A stretch of 64,000 bases of DNA, from assembly GCF_945859685.1 (NCBI RefSeq), contig NC_079147.1, forward strand, positions 132,705,645 to 132,769,644, read 5' to 3'. The translations under genes were made by a program, and so were the position numbers. Shown piece after piece: positions 10,313 through 21,840 of the stretch; the stretch's first letter is position 1; each line of letters opens with the position of its first letter. Source of the stretch: Eupeodes corollae. Lineage: Eukaryota > Arthropoda > Insecta > Diptera > Syrphidae. The notes under the pieces were generated by a model, which was not told where the DNA came from, ran no database searches, and saw only the letters and a program-made list of their open reading frames with translations.

Positions 10313-13300
10313 ATGAATACACCGGGTTTTAGTATATTCCAAGGTGGAGAGAGTATTCATATTGACAATTCCATCAATAGAGCCGAAGAGGAAGAAGATC
10401 TTGAAGACAAAAAAAGGCGAGATAAAGAGGTTTGTTTTTGTGAAGCACTAACTTTTCCTATAAATCTAGCCTTTTCATTTTATACTTATTTTAGCTGAAT
10501 AAAGATCTTCAATCAGCTTTTGATGATCTGATCGATTATGATGACAACACAATAGATAGTTCTAAGTTTCAATCAGAAATACTTCCTCAAAATTCGGATA
10601 AACCCATAATTTGTAATGGTATTCGGTACTTAGAGCCAGAAAATGATCGTCTTCAACAAAACCAGCTCCCCACAAATATTCGTTTGCAAGAAGAAGTGCA
10701 AAAGTTAAAAATGTTGCTCGATTCAAAAACGCAGTAAGTTTAGTTGAAAAGATGCTTTTATTTAATTAAGTATTGCAAAAGCTTAGACTGCAATATGAGT
10801 TCAACCTTACTAAAAACGCATATTAGAGTTAAGAGTTGATAAAATAAATTTACAAGGTAAATTATTGATTACAATGTATAAAATTGATATTAACTTTCAG
10901 TGAACTTGAAAACGTGGCTCGAGCTGCGCACGAAGAAAAGAAATTGCGCGAAGAAGTGGAAAAGCGTTTAGCATTTTCTGAGGCAGAACTTGAACGTGAA
11001 AAACGCTCAAAGAAATCCCATCACGAGCTATTGGTCGAAAGCAAAGAGAAATGCTCGAACCTTGAGAACACAGTTCAAAATCTCAAATCAGAAATAAAAT
11101 CCCTCGAGGCTGATAATAGCAACATGATTGGAAAATTAGAGACATGTCAAAATATGCTTGCTGATGTCCAGCATAAATATTTAATGGTCGAAAAGAACAT
11201 AAACACAAACAACGATCGCAATATAGAAATTAAACTGAAGCATGCCGATGAAAGACATCGTGCCGAAATGGCTATGTTGCAAGCACAACTAGATAGTGTG
11301 ATCAACAAGCTTGATAGGAAGAAACTTGACCTGGAAAATATGAATTCCCGTTATAAATCCTTGCAGCAAAGTCATGAAACTATGCTTATTGAAAAATCAT
11401 CAAAAATAAACGATCTGGCTAGAGAATTGTCTGAAGCACAAAAACAATGCGTTGAACTTAGTTGTAAGCATGATTATTCTCAAGAAAATGTCCGTTTGCA
11501 GCGTTTGGTAGCTGACTTGCAAATTCAAATACAGAGCATGGAAGGAACTATTGAGAAACTACGATCCCGCTACGAACAAGCTACAGCTGATTTAGACGCA
11601 ATGGATAGCATTTTTCAACAAAACAATGACGAAAGTTTTAAAAGAATGAGTGGGATGCATGGAAGCACTCCTATTCCCACTGCTGAACGAGCAAATAATC
11701 TCAAAGAAGAACTACGTCGGGCAATTATCAACTTAAAGACGAAGCGAGAAGAAATTCGCGTAATGCAACAGACATTAGACCGCAAAGATCATGAAATAAA
11801 AAATTTAAAACATGAGGAAAATTTAGCCCTTGTTAAAATCACAACGTGCCAGGAAGAGAATACAAGACTTAAAAATAAACTTAAGCTGATCGAAGAGGAA
11901 TTAGATGAGTTGCGTGCAAAAATTATTGATGATGAAAACAATTCAGAAGAAACAGAAATAATCGAAGAACTACGTCGCTTACGAGAAGAAAGACAGCTTC
12001 TTATGGAAAAAGTGGAAAATAACACACAACTTCTGTTAAGTAAGCAAGAAGCAGAGAAAGCAAAGGCAAATATAGAGATTGAATTGGGGATACTTGATTC
12101 AAAATTCAAAGATCTTCAAGTTGACTTGGAGGAACTCAAACAAGAACGGGATAGTTTGAAAGCGAATTACAAGAAAAACGAGGAGCTGCAGTTGGAGATT
12201 GAAAAGTTAAAATTTCGGCTTGAAGACTCACAAAAAGAATGCGATCGTTTAAAGAATTTATATGTTGAAATATCGCATGAAAAGGAATCAATAGCAATAG
12301 AACTTAAACATTTTCGCAACTTTGAGTTCTGCAATGAGTTGAAAGAGCAAAAGGCAGAGTGTGCAAGTCTTAATAAGGCTTTGCAATTAGCCGAGCTAAA
12401 ATGTTCTGAACTAACAAAAATTCTTGAAACACAAAAAATATCATACGAAAAAGATTTGTCTCAATTAAGGGAAAAGCTAGAAAAAGGTTAATTTCTCTAA
12501 AAAAAACATTTAATATATAATTTTTTCTTTAATATTTATGTTAATTTACAGAAAAAGCTGATTCGTATAATTTGAATACAAAACATATTTCGAAGAACTG
12601 TGCTAAATGTATTGAATATGTGGCAGAGTGCACTAAGGTAATTAATTATTTAACACTAATTGAACCCTTATATATATGTATTTTTTTTTGTTATAATAAG
12701 CGAAGTTTTGTATACCTTTAATATGCCAAAGACACAGTGTGAGCATTAGGAAAAGAGGGAAGGGTTAGGTAGGAGGTGCCCATGTACATTGATTTTGAAT
12801 TCCTGATCAGTAAAGATAGAATGTGGCAAGGCATTCCACATTCGCGTAGTGCGGCTTAAAAATGAATCTCTGTACTTCATAGTACGGCCGAAGTTGGGCT
12901 CAAGGGTAAACTGATGGGCATTCCTAGCAGCACCGGTATTACGGTTTAATTGTTGAAGGGGTGGAATGCAACTGGCAATTTAACTATAGCAAAGTACGTT
13001 AAAATAACGGTAAAAGAGGGTAAGACAAGAAACTTTACGACGATGTTCGAGTGACGTAATCGTGTTGACGATGTTGATGTCACCAATAATTTTAAAATGT
13101 CTTCTTTGAATAGAGTCTTAAATAAGTTACTGGAGCACCATCAAAGAGATGAAAGTTATATTCAAGTTTCGGACTTATATAGGTTTTGTAGATTGTAGCC
13201 AGATCAGAAGGAGAAAAACATTTCTTGCATCTTCTCAAAAAACCTTAACATCTTGCGTCATTTTTGGCGACATCGAGTATGTGATCACTCCACAAAAGGT

Positions 13301-16300
13301 GTTTGTTGAAGAACATTCCGAGGATGTCAGGATTTTCAGTTTCGTTGATGCAAGTGCCACCCATTCCGCCTTCCCAATCATTGTAGCGTGTTCCAGGCGG
13401 AACTTTTGGCGAAAAAGGAAGTCTTGTCCTGGCTTAAAGAAAACGTGATATCAATATCTGATATCCGTATTAAAACGTTCTAGGTGCTTGCTTTTTCTTA
13501 GTAGATCGCATATAAGCTCGGTAATAGGTGTCATAACCGGACACGGTCTAATAGAAAAGCACGGCACGAGACAAGGAGTATTCTCAAATGACTTTTGCAG
13601 AAGCTGTATGTACGAGGAAGAAACAGTTATTCATCTTCTCTAAATCTAAATCATATCAGTATAATCATCCTCTCACGTTTCGTAAGGGACTCAAACTGGT
13701 TCCATTGAGCTTAGGAGTAAGCCTCAAGATTCATGTGGTATCACAATGGCCCATCTAACTGGTCTGTCCGTTTCCATCTTGGACAGCCACTATAACCTAA
13801 CCTAACCTAAGTGGCACTCATAAATAATGGCAAAGAGGGTATATCTCGCTTTAACGATACAAGACAGCATTGGGTTTTCGAAGCATTAAATTCCACACGG
13901 TTTTTTATTCCCCAATGTACAATGCTGTTTAGATCGTAATTTAATGAGCTTATTATATTTTGCCGTTGCAAGTTCCTCATCCGAGGAGGAGGGTTGTGAG
14001 TCTGGAAACGAATATGAAAAGCTAAACGTGCTATCGTCAGCGAAACAATGTATTGGATTAGAAGTAGTACCAAGGACATCATTTATAAAAACGAGGCAAA
14101 GGTTCGGAGACAAAACGGAGCCCTGGGGCACACCAGTAATTATTTCAAAGGCTTTCTTGTGAAATCGGAAAAGACATTTGTATTATTTCTGTACAATACA
14201 AATCGTGATTAACTTGTAGTTTGCCTGAGGAGTTTTTGTGGAGAATAAAGTTTTTGATAGTTTTTGCACGATCAACAGAAGGTAGAGGTTAGTGAAGTAA
14301 AGTTCCGAATTTGAAATTTATGACATTTGAAAAACTTACTAGTTGCCTTGGTCAAAATGCACGTTGAAAGAATGCAGTTGACTGCAAATGAAGTCCTTTA
14401 TGTTGACTGAACCAGGCCAATGTGTTTTACATGCAAAAATAAATTAAAAAATAATGGCTATATGTTGAAGTTGTCAAGTTGGAAAAGAGAGTCCAGTTTT
14501 TTACCTTGGTGTTGTTAGGTTAAAGTGGCTGTCCGTGATGGAGTAAGATACTCTAACGCCAGTTTAATGGCCCATTGCGATACCATATGAATTGTGAGGT
14601 TTTACTTCCAAGCTTTATGAAACCAATTTGAGCCCTTTGAGAAACATGAAAGACTGATATATGATTGAGATTGTTCAGATCGTTATAAAAGAATTCTCCT
14701 AGGTAAATCTTGCGTTTTAGAGCTAGAGCAGGGCATGTAAAGAGGAGCAAATAACTGTTTTCTCCGTTTCTTCATCCATTCAACTTCTGCAAAAGGTATT
14801 TCAGAAAACGCCTAGCCGTGTGGCATGTGCAGTGCAGTTATCACACCGATTATCAAGCTTATATGCGATCTGTCTAGAGATAGCAAGCATCTTGAACGCG
14901 TAAAGTCTAGTTTAGACCAGATGATTGTGACCTGAGACGTGGTGATGTTATTCCACCTGAAAGTGCTTTCTCAAATTAGCCATTCGGATTCGGCCTAAAA
15001 TTGTAGGTCCCTTCCATTCCTGACAACAGTACTCGCACACAGGAATTGTTGAGAGTTGTAAGTCACTAGGCCCTGGTTCACAACAAACTGTTGCGCCACC
15101 CAATTTATTTATTTATTAAAAACAGATTCCAGAGATTTTATAGCCGTTTGACTTCTTTTATTACCAAAAGTTCCACCTGGAACACGCTACAATGGGATGG
15201 CTAAACTAAACTAAACTAAGACTCTTAGTTTAAGCCGTTCAGAGTACGTTCCTCCACCTTAAGCTTTGAGCTGAATAGCTGAACTTGCTTAGTATATGCA
15301 TATCAAGAGGTATTAGGTATTGTAGGGTATCCAGTACCGCAGGTTGGGTCATGCGAAGTGGTACGCTCATACATAGGAAAGGAAAATAGAAAAATACATT
15401 TTTAGAGAAAAATAAATGTGCAATTACACTTTTTTTTCTCAAAAAAATTCCTTGTGTGATTTCCGATCTATCAGTATATAATTTTAATTTCTAATCAAAG
15501 GGAAACACCGTCAAATATCGGTTCAAAAATTTTTCCCGTTCGATTTAAATGATAGCTATGACTGGCCCCATAGGGAAGGTTAATATATGGAATTTCGTAT
15601 TTTCTCGAAAATAGGTCAAAATCGGTTTTGTGTGGGTTGACCCCAGTCCACCGATCAGCTCAAAATATTAGTTTGTTTAAGAGTTCTTTTACGGTGTTAG
15701 TATGCTTTCCTGAGACCGCTATAGCAACATCATACGCATAAGCAATCACTCTGAAATTCTCCCCATCCAGACCAGTTAGGATTTCATTTACCACCAGGTT
15801 TCATAGGAAAGGAGACTAAACACCATCTAACAGTGTCAATCTGCTAAGAAACCGTCTAGTAAAAGAGTTGCCCACATCAAATAATTAACAAGCGAAATAT
15901 ACATTCAGAGGAGTTGTGTAGTTGTCATTTCAGAAGTGTCCACGTTGTTGAAAGCACCTTCGATGTCAAGGAAAATAACCAAAGTGAACTCCTAATAATT
16001 TAGTGAGTATTGATGGTGCGTACTAAGGAGTGTAACGCCGTTTAATAATTCTTATATCCATCTTAGGAATATACATACATACACATAGGTTATATTATGA
16101 TAACTCGTAAATGTAATTCAATAGTTTAGTAAAATTTGTTGGTATACGGTGTCAAATGCCTTTGGAAAGTGTAAGAGTATCAGGAAAGTAACGTTCTTCC
16201 TATCGACTACCTACATTTCTACTATAACATTAATAAAATAAATAATAAGTTTTGAAAATAATCAAGACTCTGTAAAAAAGCATTTTGTCAGGTTAAAAAG

Positions 16301-17717
16301 TTCTCAGTTGGAGTAAACCTTTTTACTTAACTAAATAAACAACAAATATTATTTGTAGAGTGCAAATCAATCCTTTAAGTTTTGTTTTTGAACCTATTTC
16401 ATAAATGCGTTGGTATGATTACATTTTTGGATTTGTGCTTAATTCATCCTCACATACATATATATATTTTCATAAATATACGTAATTGATTGTTATATTA
16501 TGTAAATTTATCAACTTGAAGACCTTTACCATTTGTTGTTTAAAATATTTCAGCTAGAAATTCAAACTTTAAAGTTTTCAAACCAATGTTCGGTTTATCA
16601 AAAAGAAATTGATGCTCTTAAATCTGAACTTAATGAAGCTAAAAACCACATTAGTGATTTATCCGATAAAATTGTCCTAATCGATGAGCGTGAGAAACTG
16701 ATTGTTGAATTGAAAGCAAAAGCCCAGCAATTCGAAGAATATATTAAAAATCAAAGTAATTCTGGATCTTCATCGAATAAGCAACCAGAGTCAAAAGATA
16801 TAAGCGTTGAGACATCTCCAGAACTAGAATCAAAATTCAATCGTCGTCAAGTGGAATCAAAAGTTCGTGATGAAATGGCAAAAATATTTGCAATCGAAAT
16901 AAGAAACAATGAACAACGTTATAAAATTAAGACGACTCAATTGGAAGAAGAATTATATGATTTGAGAAAAAACGTTCAAAAAATCAACACCGAGCTGATA
17001 CAGAGGCACAATGAGGTTCAAGTGCTCAAACATGCCATTCTCTCGGAACGTGAGAAAACTGAAGAAATAATAGCAAATAAAGATAAGGAGTATAATGAAT
17101 TGTTTGAGAAACAAAATATAATCCTACACAAAAGTCGGGATGAGCTTAAGTTGAAAACGCAACGAATAAGCGAATTGATTCGCGAGCTTGACGATAGAAA
17201 TTCTCAAATAGAAGCAGAACGCCAGTCCATGAAGGCCGTTATGACCCAGTGGGAGGAACAACGAAGAAAAAGTGACAACATCAAATACGAGTGGGAGGCA
17301 AAAATAGAAGAAATGAAAAAAGTTCATGAAGCTGCAATTGCTTCCTGGCAAACGAAATATAATTCTGCCAAAAAAACAGCAGTTAATTATAAAGTAAGTT
17401 TAAAGTTAAAATATATTTCAAACGAAATTATGTAGCTATAAGTTGATATCTTTGTAGCGTTATGCTGAGGATAAGGAAAATCACATGATCCAGGAATATA
17501 ATCGAATTAAATCCGAGTATGATGCATCGCTGACGAAGATTGAAATTCGTATGAAGGAAACATTTGAAAAGAAAAATAAAGAGGCACAGTTAATGGTTTT
17601 ATTTTGTTGTAAATTATGATTTTAATTTTTTTTTGTTTGCAGATGAAAGAAGCCATAGCTGCTATAGAGAGGAAAAACGCAAATTCTCAGCCAACGAGTG
17701 ATGGAGTTATTATGTGA
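10313..17717 (+). CDS. asl: Asterless/CEP152-like centriolar coiled-coil protein
   Basis: Seven exons: 10313-10429, 10495-10733, 10901-12486, 12552-12637, 16554-17393, 17458-17595, 17643-17717. All splice sites are GT-AG, phases agree, and the 1026-residue product matches Drosophila Asl in size (about 990). Residues 1-75 are acidic (AEEEEDLEDKKRRDKE, then SAFDDLIDYDDNTIDSS), like the Plk4-binding N-terminus of Asl/CEP152. From about 110 to 1000 it is almost continuous coiled coil, broken by STPIPTAERA (about 373) and a serine-rich linker SNSGSSSNKQ (about 740). Asl recruits Plk4 and drives centriole duplication and pericentriolar assembly. ATG 10313 is the first in frame. Intron 4 is 3.9 kb and full of retrotransposons. 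Identification rests on length, the acidic start and the coiled-coil plan; CEP63-like proteins are a less likely alternative. Confidence 0.75.
12736..14180 (-). mobile_element. Jockey-like LINE, 5'-truncated, copy A (in asl intron 4)
   Basis: Minus-strand reverse transcriptase relic. Near 14131-13886 it encodes PQGSVLSPNLCLVFINDVLG, the RT domain 5 motif, followed by CFADDSTFSFSY, the catalytic F/YADD box. Nearer 12740-13360 it holds the C-terminal part in broken frames. Two other copies (18036-18600 and 24257-25020) align along their length. The copy is interrupted by a plus-strand LINE piece at about 13367-13807: homology to copy C stops at 13366 and resumes at 13808. Confidence 0.7.
13367..13807 (+). 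mobile_element. I/R1-like LINE 3' fragment nested in copy A
   Basis: Plus strand. VFQAELLAKKEVLSWLKENV then ISISDIRI is the RNase H middle segment of an I-clade ORF2. The 3' end reads GGACAGCCAC, TATAA and then CCTAACCTAACCTAA at about 13788-13807, probably the LINE's simple-repeat 3' tail. The same 3' UTR occurs in the opposite orientation at 14514-14560. It splits the jockey-like copy A, so it inserted later. Confidence 0.6.
14961..15120 (+). repeat. SINE copy 1 (3' portion), inserted in LINE
   Basis: Starts AAGTGCTTTCTCAAATTAGC and runs to CTGTTGCGCCACC near 15111, followed by an ATTT-repeat tail. It matches SINE copies at 30510-30665 (+), 45296-45588 (-) and partly 19199-19384 (-). The tRNA-like head is missing, so it is 5'-truncated. 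Confidence 0.7.
15203..15220. repeat. Short (CTAAA)n tandem repeat
   Basis: Three to four copies of CTAAA within the I-like LINE. Too short to mean more than a simple repeat. Confidence 0.5.
16011..16553. other. Remainder of asl intron 4
   Basis: AT-rich, no coding signal. It ends with a TTTCAG acceptor before asl exon 5 at 16554. Confidence 0.4.
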
Positions 17718-17821
17718 TTTCGCGATAAACCAATAGCCAATTAGTTTTTAGTGTTAGATTTTGTATATGCATGTGCACTTTGTTTTATTACATATTATAT
17801 TTATCATATAATTTATGGTTA

Positions 17822-17828
17822 TAATAAA
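17822..17828 (+). terminator. asl: Likely asl polyadenylation signal
   Basis: AATAAA about 105 bases after the asl stop codon, in a T/A-rich context. The gene downstream (SepSecS) is convergent, so transcription should end in this gap. Confidence 0.5.
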
Positions 17829-18035
17829 AAAGTGAGTTAAATATAAAATTCTTTTTTTTTTTTTAAATTACAAGAAAATATTTAAGCAATATTCCGTTTG
17901 TCAATATTCAAAAGAAAGAATTGCGTTTTTAAAACCAACAAGAAGTTGTATAGGACTCAAATTCTTCAGCACCCACAATACTTTGTTCAGATTTGTTATT
18001 ATAATTATTCTTTATTATTTTTTTATATTGTACGG

Positions 18036-18600
18036 GCACTCAAGGGTATATGAATACCCTTATAATGATTATACACAGTACAAGCAATCTGGAAGGGAGG
18101 ATAAGATTGGAAAGGAGATATCGATGCACATTGGTTTTGAATGCCTGCACATTGTAATGAGTAGGAAATTTTGAGTCTAGTTAAGCATTCTACATACGTG
18201 CAGTGCCACAAAAAAAAGAATTTGTACTTTACAGTACGTCCGAAATTGGGCTCAAGGGTAAACTGATGGGTAGTCCTAAAAGAACGGGCGATTAATCTTA
18301 AATTGTTTGAGGGTAGGAATGCAACTGGCTATTTCGGTAGAGCATTCTTTAAAAAAATTGCGATAAAATAACGCCGGCGGTGCTCAAGAGATACAAAAGT
18401 TTCAGTTAAACAACGGTTACCTATCATTTTTAGATTTCTTTTTTAAATTCTGTCCAAGAGACTCAAGTGTGTTATTGGAACACCTGCCCAGATATGGATA
18501 TTGTACTCGAGTTTTGGACAAATATAGGCTTTATACATAAAAGCCAGATCAGAAGGGGTAGAAACTTCTTAAACCGACGGAGGTTCAAATTTATAATATG
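18036..18600 (-). mobile_element. Jockey-like LINE fragment, copy B
   Basis: Minus-strand 3' part of the same LINE as copies A and C; the stretch around 18240-18330 (GGGCTCAAGGGTAAACTGAT and following) matches 12897 and 24259 closely. It lacks the RT catalytic region and is full of stops. Confidence 0.6.
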
Positions 18601-19198
18601 TCTAACCTAGCAATGCAAAAATGTGTAATTAAACCTTACTACCAGGAGACCTACATATCTAATATTACTAATATTATAGGTTTATCAGCGAACTTAACTC
18701 TTTTATTTATATTTTTTTCACTGACTTTTTATGCACGGCTGGACGGGTTTTTTCGGTAATTACTTTGCTTTTTCTTCTGATGGTTTTGTTGCTGACTTCA
18801 GTATTCGTGATCTCTGTCAAAAAAAATCTTTTGAAATTTTGAAGATAAGAAGGGATTCTTATCGTACAGGTTTCTTTCCTTTTTTTGCTAACGTTATAAA
18901 TCATTTTTCCGTTTTAAAATCGTGAATGAACTGTGAAAGGGTTCCGTTGCACAATTTTTGCTATTTTCTGATTTACCGTCCTGGCTATGAAACATAACCA
19001 ATTTTCGAATTTCCAAGCACGTTTATTTTCCTATTGGTGTGAATTCTACGTGAAGCAGGAAACTTCCTTTGATGTAAGTAAACGTCTACCATAATATAAG
19101 GTTAATAATAACATTTGGCAGGTTCAGACCACATAAGGAACTTTAAAGTTAATTCAAACTTCTAATATCTGACTGGCCAGCTGCCAAAAACTTACCTT
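18601..19198. other. Intergenic DNA between asl and SepSecS
   Basis: No gene or RNA recognised; short serine/lysine-rich frames here have no protein-like pattern. Confidence 0.35.
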
Positions 19199-19384
19199 CG
19201 AGTACTGTTTCAAGCCGAATCCGAACGGCTAATTTGAGAAAGCACTTTTGATGACAAGAATTACTCTTGTAGAATTTGTCAATTCCTCGCAAAAGGCAGT
19301 ACCGGTCAAAAAACTTAGATGGCACAGGCAGGGATTGAATCCAAGACCTCTGGCATGACAGTCCAACGCACTAACCTACTACAT
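19199..19384 (-). repeat. SINE copy 3 with tRNA-like promoter boxes
   Basis: On the minus strand the head reads TAGTAGGTTAGTGCG (A box) and, about 40 bases later, GGATTCAATCC (B box). This is the spacing of a tRNA-derived RNA polymerase III promoter. Between them ACTGTCATGCC resembles the anticodon arm of tRNA-Asp (GTC). The body then matches copies 1, 2 and 4, with an internal deletion, and stops before the usual 3' end. This is the only copy in the window with a recognisable A box. Confidence 0.65.
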
Positions 19385-19460
19385 AACTTATGTTTTTCTT
19401 TGTATCTTTTTAATAGAAACTATCAAGTACAAATGTTTTTATTTTTTGTTTTACTGTATA

Positions 19461-21130
19461 TTATTTAAGAGCAGAAGAAAACTTTACCCAGCATTCATTT
19501 AGCTTTTTCATAAAAGTATCAATTTCATTCTTCGTAACACCCAATGCTGCAGCAACTGTGATGTGTGGTGCATCTGCTTTGGAAAAATGGCTTCCCCATC
19601 CTAAATTAAATAAGTTAGAACATTACAAATCGCACACATAAAAATCATGTAAAGAAATAAATCACCGAGAAAATTATAGCCATCAATTGATTTCACCTCA
19701 AGACTAGTAATAACACGTACACCTGAAATACCTCTGGTATAGAGCATTGATCCAAATTTCGACAGATTCTCTGAAGAGCGAAATGTATTCAATGTCATTG
19801 CTAGAGAAATAGGATTTTCTTTGGTGAGGAGCATGCTCTCATTGTGAGTATAGGCAAATTCAATCATCCTCGAGCGTAAATACTCAAAACAAGTCAAACG
19901 ATTAGTTCTGTAATCCAAATAACCCGATTTACCAAGATACAACAATGTCATGAGTACATCTATTGTTGGAGTAGATGATGCTCTCCCTGCAAAGGTCCTC
20001 CAAATTTAAAAAAGAACTTAAAGCAATTCACTGATAAAACAAATCGGATCTTCACAAACCTGCGTATGTTTTAGCAACTGCACGTACTACTTCTTCATTG
20101 AATCCAGCTACAATTGCACCACCAACTGGAACCAATAAATTCTTATCAGTACTCTGGACAAACAAATCGATGCGTCCAGCCTTGTAGCCTTGTTCTAGTT
20201 GATGGGTAAGGTATGTGCTCTGTAGACCATATGCATTGTTAATTAAATGCGGAATATTTGACTTTTTACATAATTTGGCAAGCTCTAGTATGTTATCACA
20301 GTTTCGAGGTGCAAAGCAGCTAGTAGTCGAGAAGATGCATAGAATATTCTTAGAACCAAGCTTAAGAATTTCATTTTCGAATGCTTTTAAATTTGTTTGG
20401 AGACCTTTAGGTCCGTTGATAACATCTATTATGACAGGTTGCATTCCTGCTGCAGTTATACATTTAAAACAGGACTTCTGATCGATTCGAGACCACAAAA
20501 CATACTTTGCATTAGGGTTTTGTTTCTTCAAGGTGAGAAGACATAGATTAAGCGTCATACCTGTGGCCATTGGACACAGGAAACAAAATTGTGTGCTCCT
20601 AACACCTAAACAATGTATAAGATCAAGGAGTAAGCTATTTGTGAGGTTAGACATAAGTGTGGATCCTGCAGCTTTTGGTTGAGGTTCAAGAAGATCGCCC
20701 GATCGTCCCACTCCATGGCCAAAGTTATAGTGTCGTTTAGCCACAAGACCTTAAGGACAGGAATTGCTATGATTTTTTCAACTGAATATGATTTGAATTT
20801 TGACCATACTTACTACACGCAATACGAGCTTCTCTTTCGCCTAGTCCTGCTTTACTGACAAAGTTGTTGCTGTCTAGTGAAGCTAGGTATTGAATAAAAC
20901 TCTCGATGGCAGGTTCGCTCCATCCTTTTTCAGGAAGTTTACGCTTTTTAAGTTATAATAATGTTAATGCCACGTAAATATTTGCAATCTTGTGATCACT
21001 ATCAAGAATTGATTACCGTTTCTAGTAGAATTCGTCGAGATTGCTCGGAACACCTACTCGAAGCAGTTGCTAGGTTAAGATAATTCCTTGGAACTAGTTT
21101 TTCAATATTTAAAAGACTACTGATGTCCAT
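19461..21130 (-). CDS. SepSecS: O-phosphoseryl-tRNA(Sec) selenium transferase
   Basis: Five exons, 21130-21017, 20943-20814, 20749-20060, 19986-19666, 19600-19461; phases agree and give 464 residues with no stop, close to the family length. The PLP-dependent enzyme converts phosphoseryl-tRNA(Sec) to selenocysteinyl-tRNA(Sec) using selenophosphate, in the cytoplasm. Recognisable blocks are DSNNFVSKAGLGEREARIAC, HYNFGHGVGRSGDLLEPQPK (tRNA/phosphate-binding loop), MATGMTLNLCLLTL, WSRIDQKSCFKCI, STTSCFAPR and NNAYGLQS, then QSTDKNLLVPVGGAI. The Lys in STDKN falls at residue 284, the position of the PLP lysine in human SepSecS. NPISLAMTL and GSMLYTRGISGVRV follow. The C-terminus is shorter than human and ends KFSSALK. 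The gene converges on asl. ATG 21128-21130 starts MDISSLLNIEKLVPRNYL, a typical N-terminus. Confidence 0.95.
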
Positions 21131-21840
21131 TGTTTATATTTACATATGCAAATGTAGTGGAGTGAAATAGTGCAGTTTTGTTTTACGATTGTTATCAAAA
21201 ACAAATGCATGAAAAGTATAACTGATGCAAGACTAATAAGTAAAACAGCAAAATTAGATTGTTTATCTTATCTAAACTCTTTCTTTAATAAAATTAAATG
21301 TCTGTGCGGTGGTTAGTGATATGATAATAGCTTTAGCTAAAACAATTTACTAATTTTAAAAACAAACTGGGCCTAAATTGACAGTTCTACACACCATATA
21401 ATTTATACAACATCATACAATTCATACAACATACAATATTTGCATGTATCTTACATATCATGCAATTCTCTGATTCATAGATTTCGTAGGAAGTAAAGAA
21501 ACTCTATACAGCTGTCATTCTTGTTTGCCTAAAAGCTGAAACGTCAATTTACACATACACATGTCATGCTAAAATTAATTTGCAATGCGTTATGAAAGCT
21601 AATGTCAATTTTTTATGAATTAATCATAAATTCAAAACGGGGTTCAAAAAGTATGAAAATGAAAAAACTAAATTAAAATGTTTACCTGACCTGAATAATT
21701 GGATTCAAGTTTAGATTTATTTACGAAATCTGATTCAAAATGCGGGGACCTTAACGTAATTGCGAAAGGTTGATATTAACTTAACAATAGCAAATAAACA
21801 TAAATGGTTGGGAAAAATGACAAGGAATTAAACTTAAAAC
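21131..21840. other. SepSecS upstream region
   Basis: Presumed promoter side of SepSecS. It is AT-rich, with CATACAA-type direct repeats near 21410-21440. No specific promoter element can be assigned. Confidence 0.3.

Larger units (their letters stand above)
14514..16010 (-). mobile_element. I/R1-like LINE, degraded, with a SINE inside
   Basis: Minus strand. The 3' UTR end (14514-14560) matches the tail of the 13367-13807 copy. The fragment at 15160-15186 matches that copy's RNase H segment in reverse. Around 15990-15640 it encodes LDIEGAFNNVDTSEM and SPLLWNLVVNEILTGLDGEN, then VIAYAYDVAIAVSGK, an RT YADD box with the first Asp changed to Tyr. Numerous stops mean it is dead. A related copy lies at 54425-55430. 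Homology to that copy is interrupted by a SINE at 14961-15120. Confidence 0.65.

Noticed and set aside
11789..12109. 106-codon minus frame rich in Ser/Phe
   Set aside because: Antisense shadow of the asl coiled-coil exon; composition mirrors its Glu/Lys codons.
13788..13807. TAACC repeats resembling arthropod telomere sequence
   Set aside because: Only three units, at the end of a LINE 3' UTR; the same LINE end appears reversed near 14514. Flies lack TTAGG telomeres.
19320..19384. Possible tRNA gene on the minus strand
   Set aside because: A and B boxes are present but no closing acceptor stem; the sequence continues into a repeated body found in three other places, so it is a SINE head.
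20215..20481. 88-codon plus frame
   Set aside because: Antisense shadow of SepSecS exon 3.
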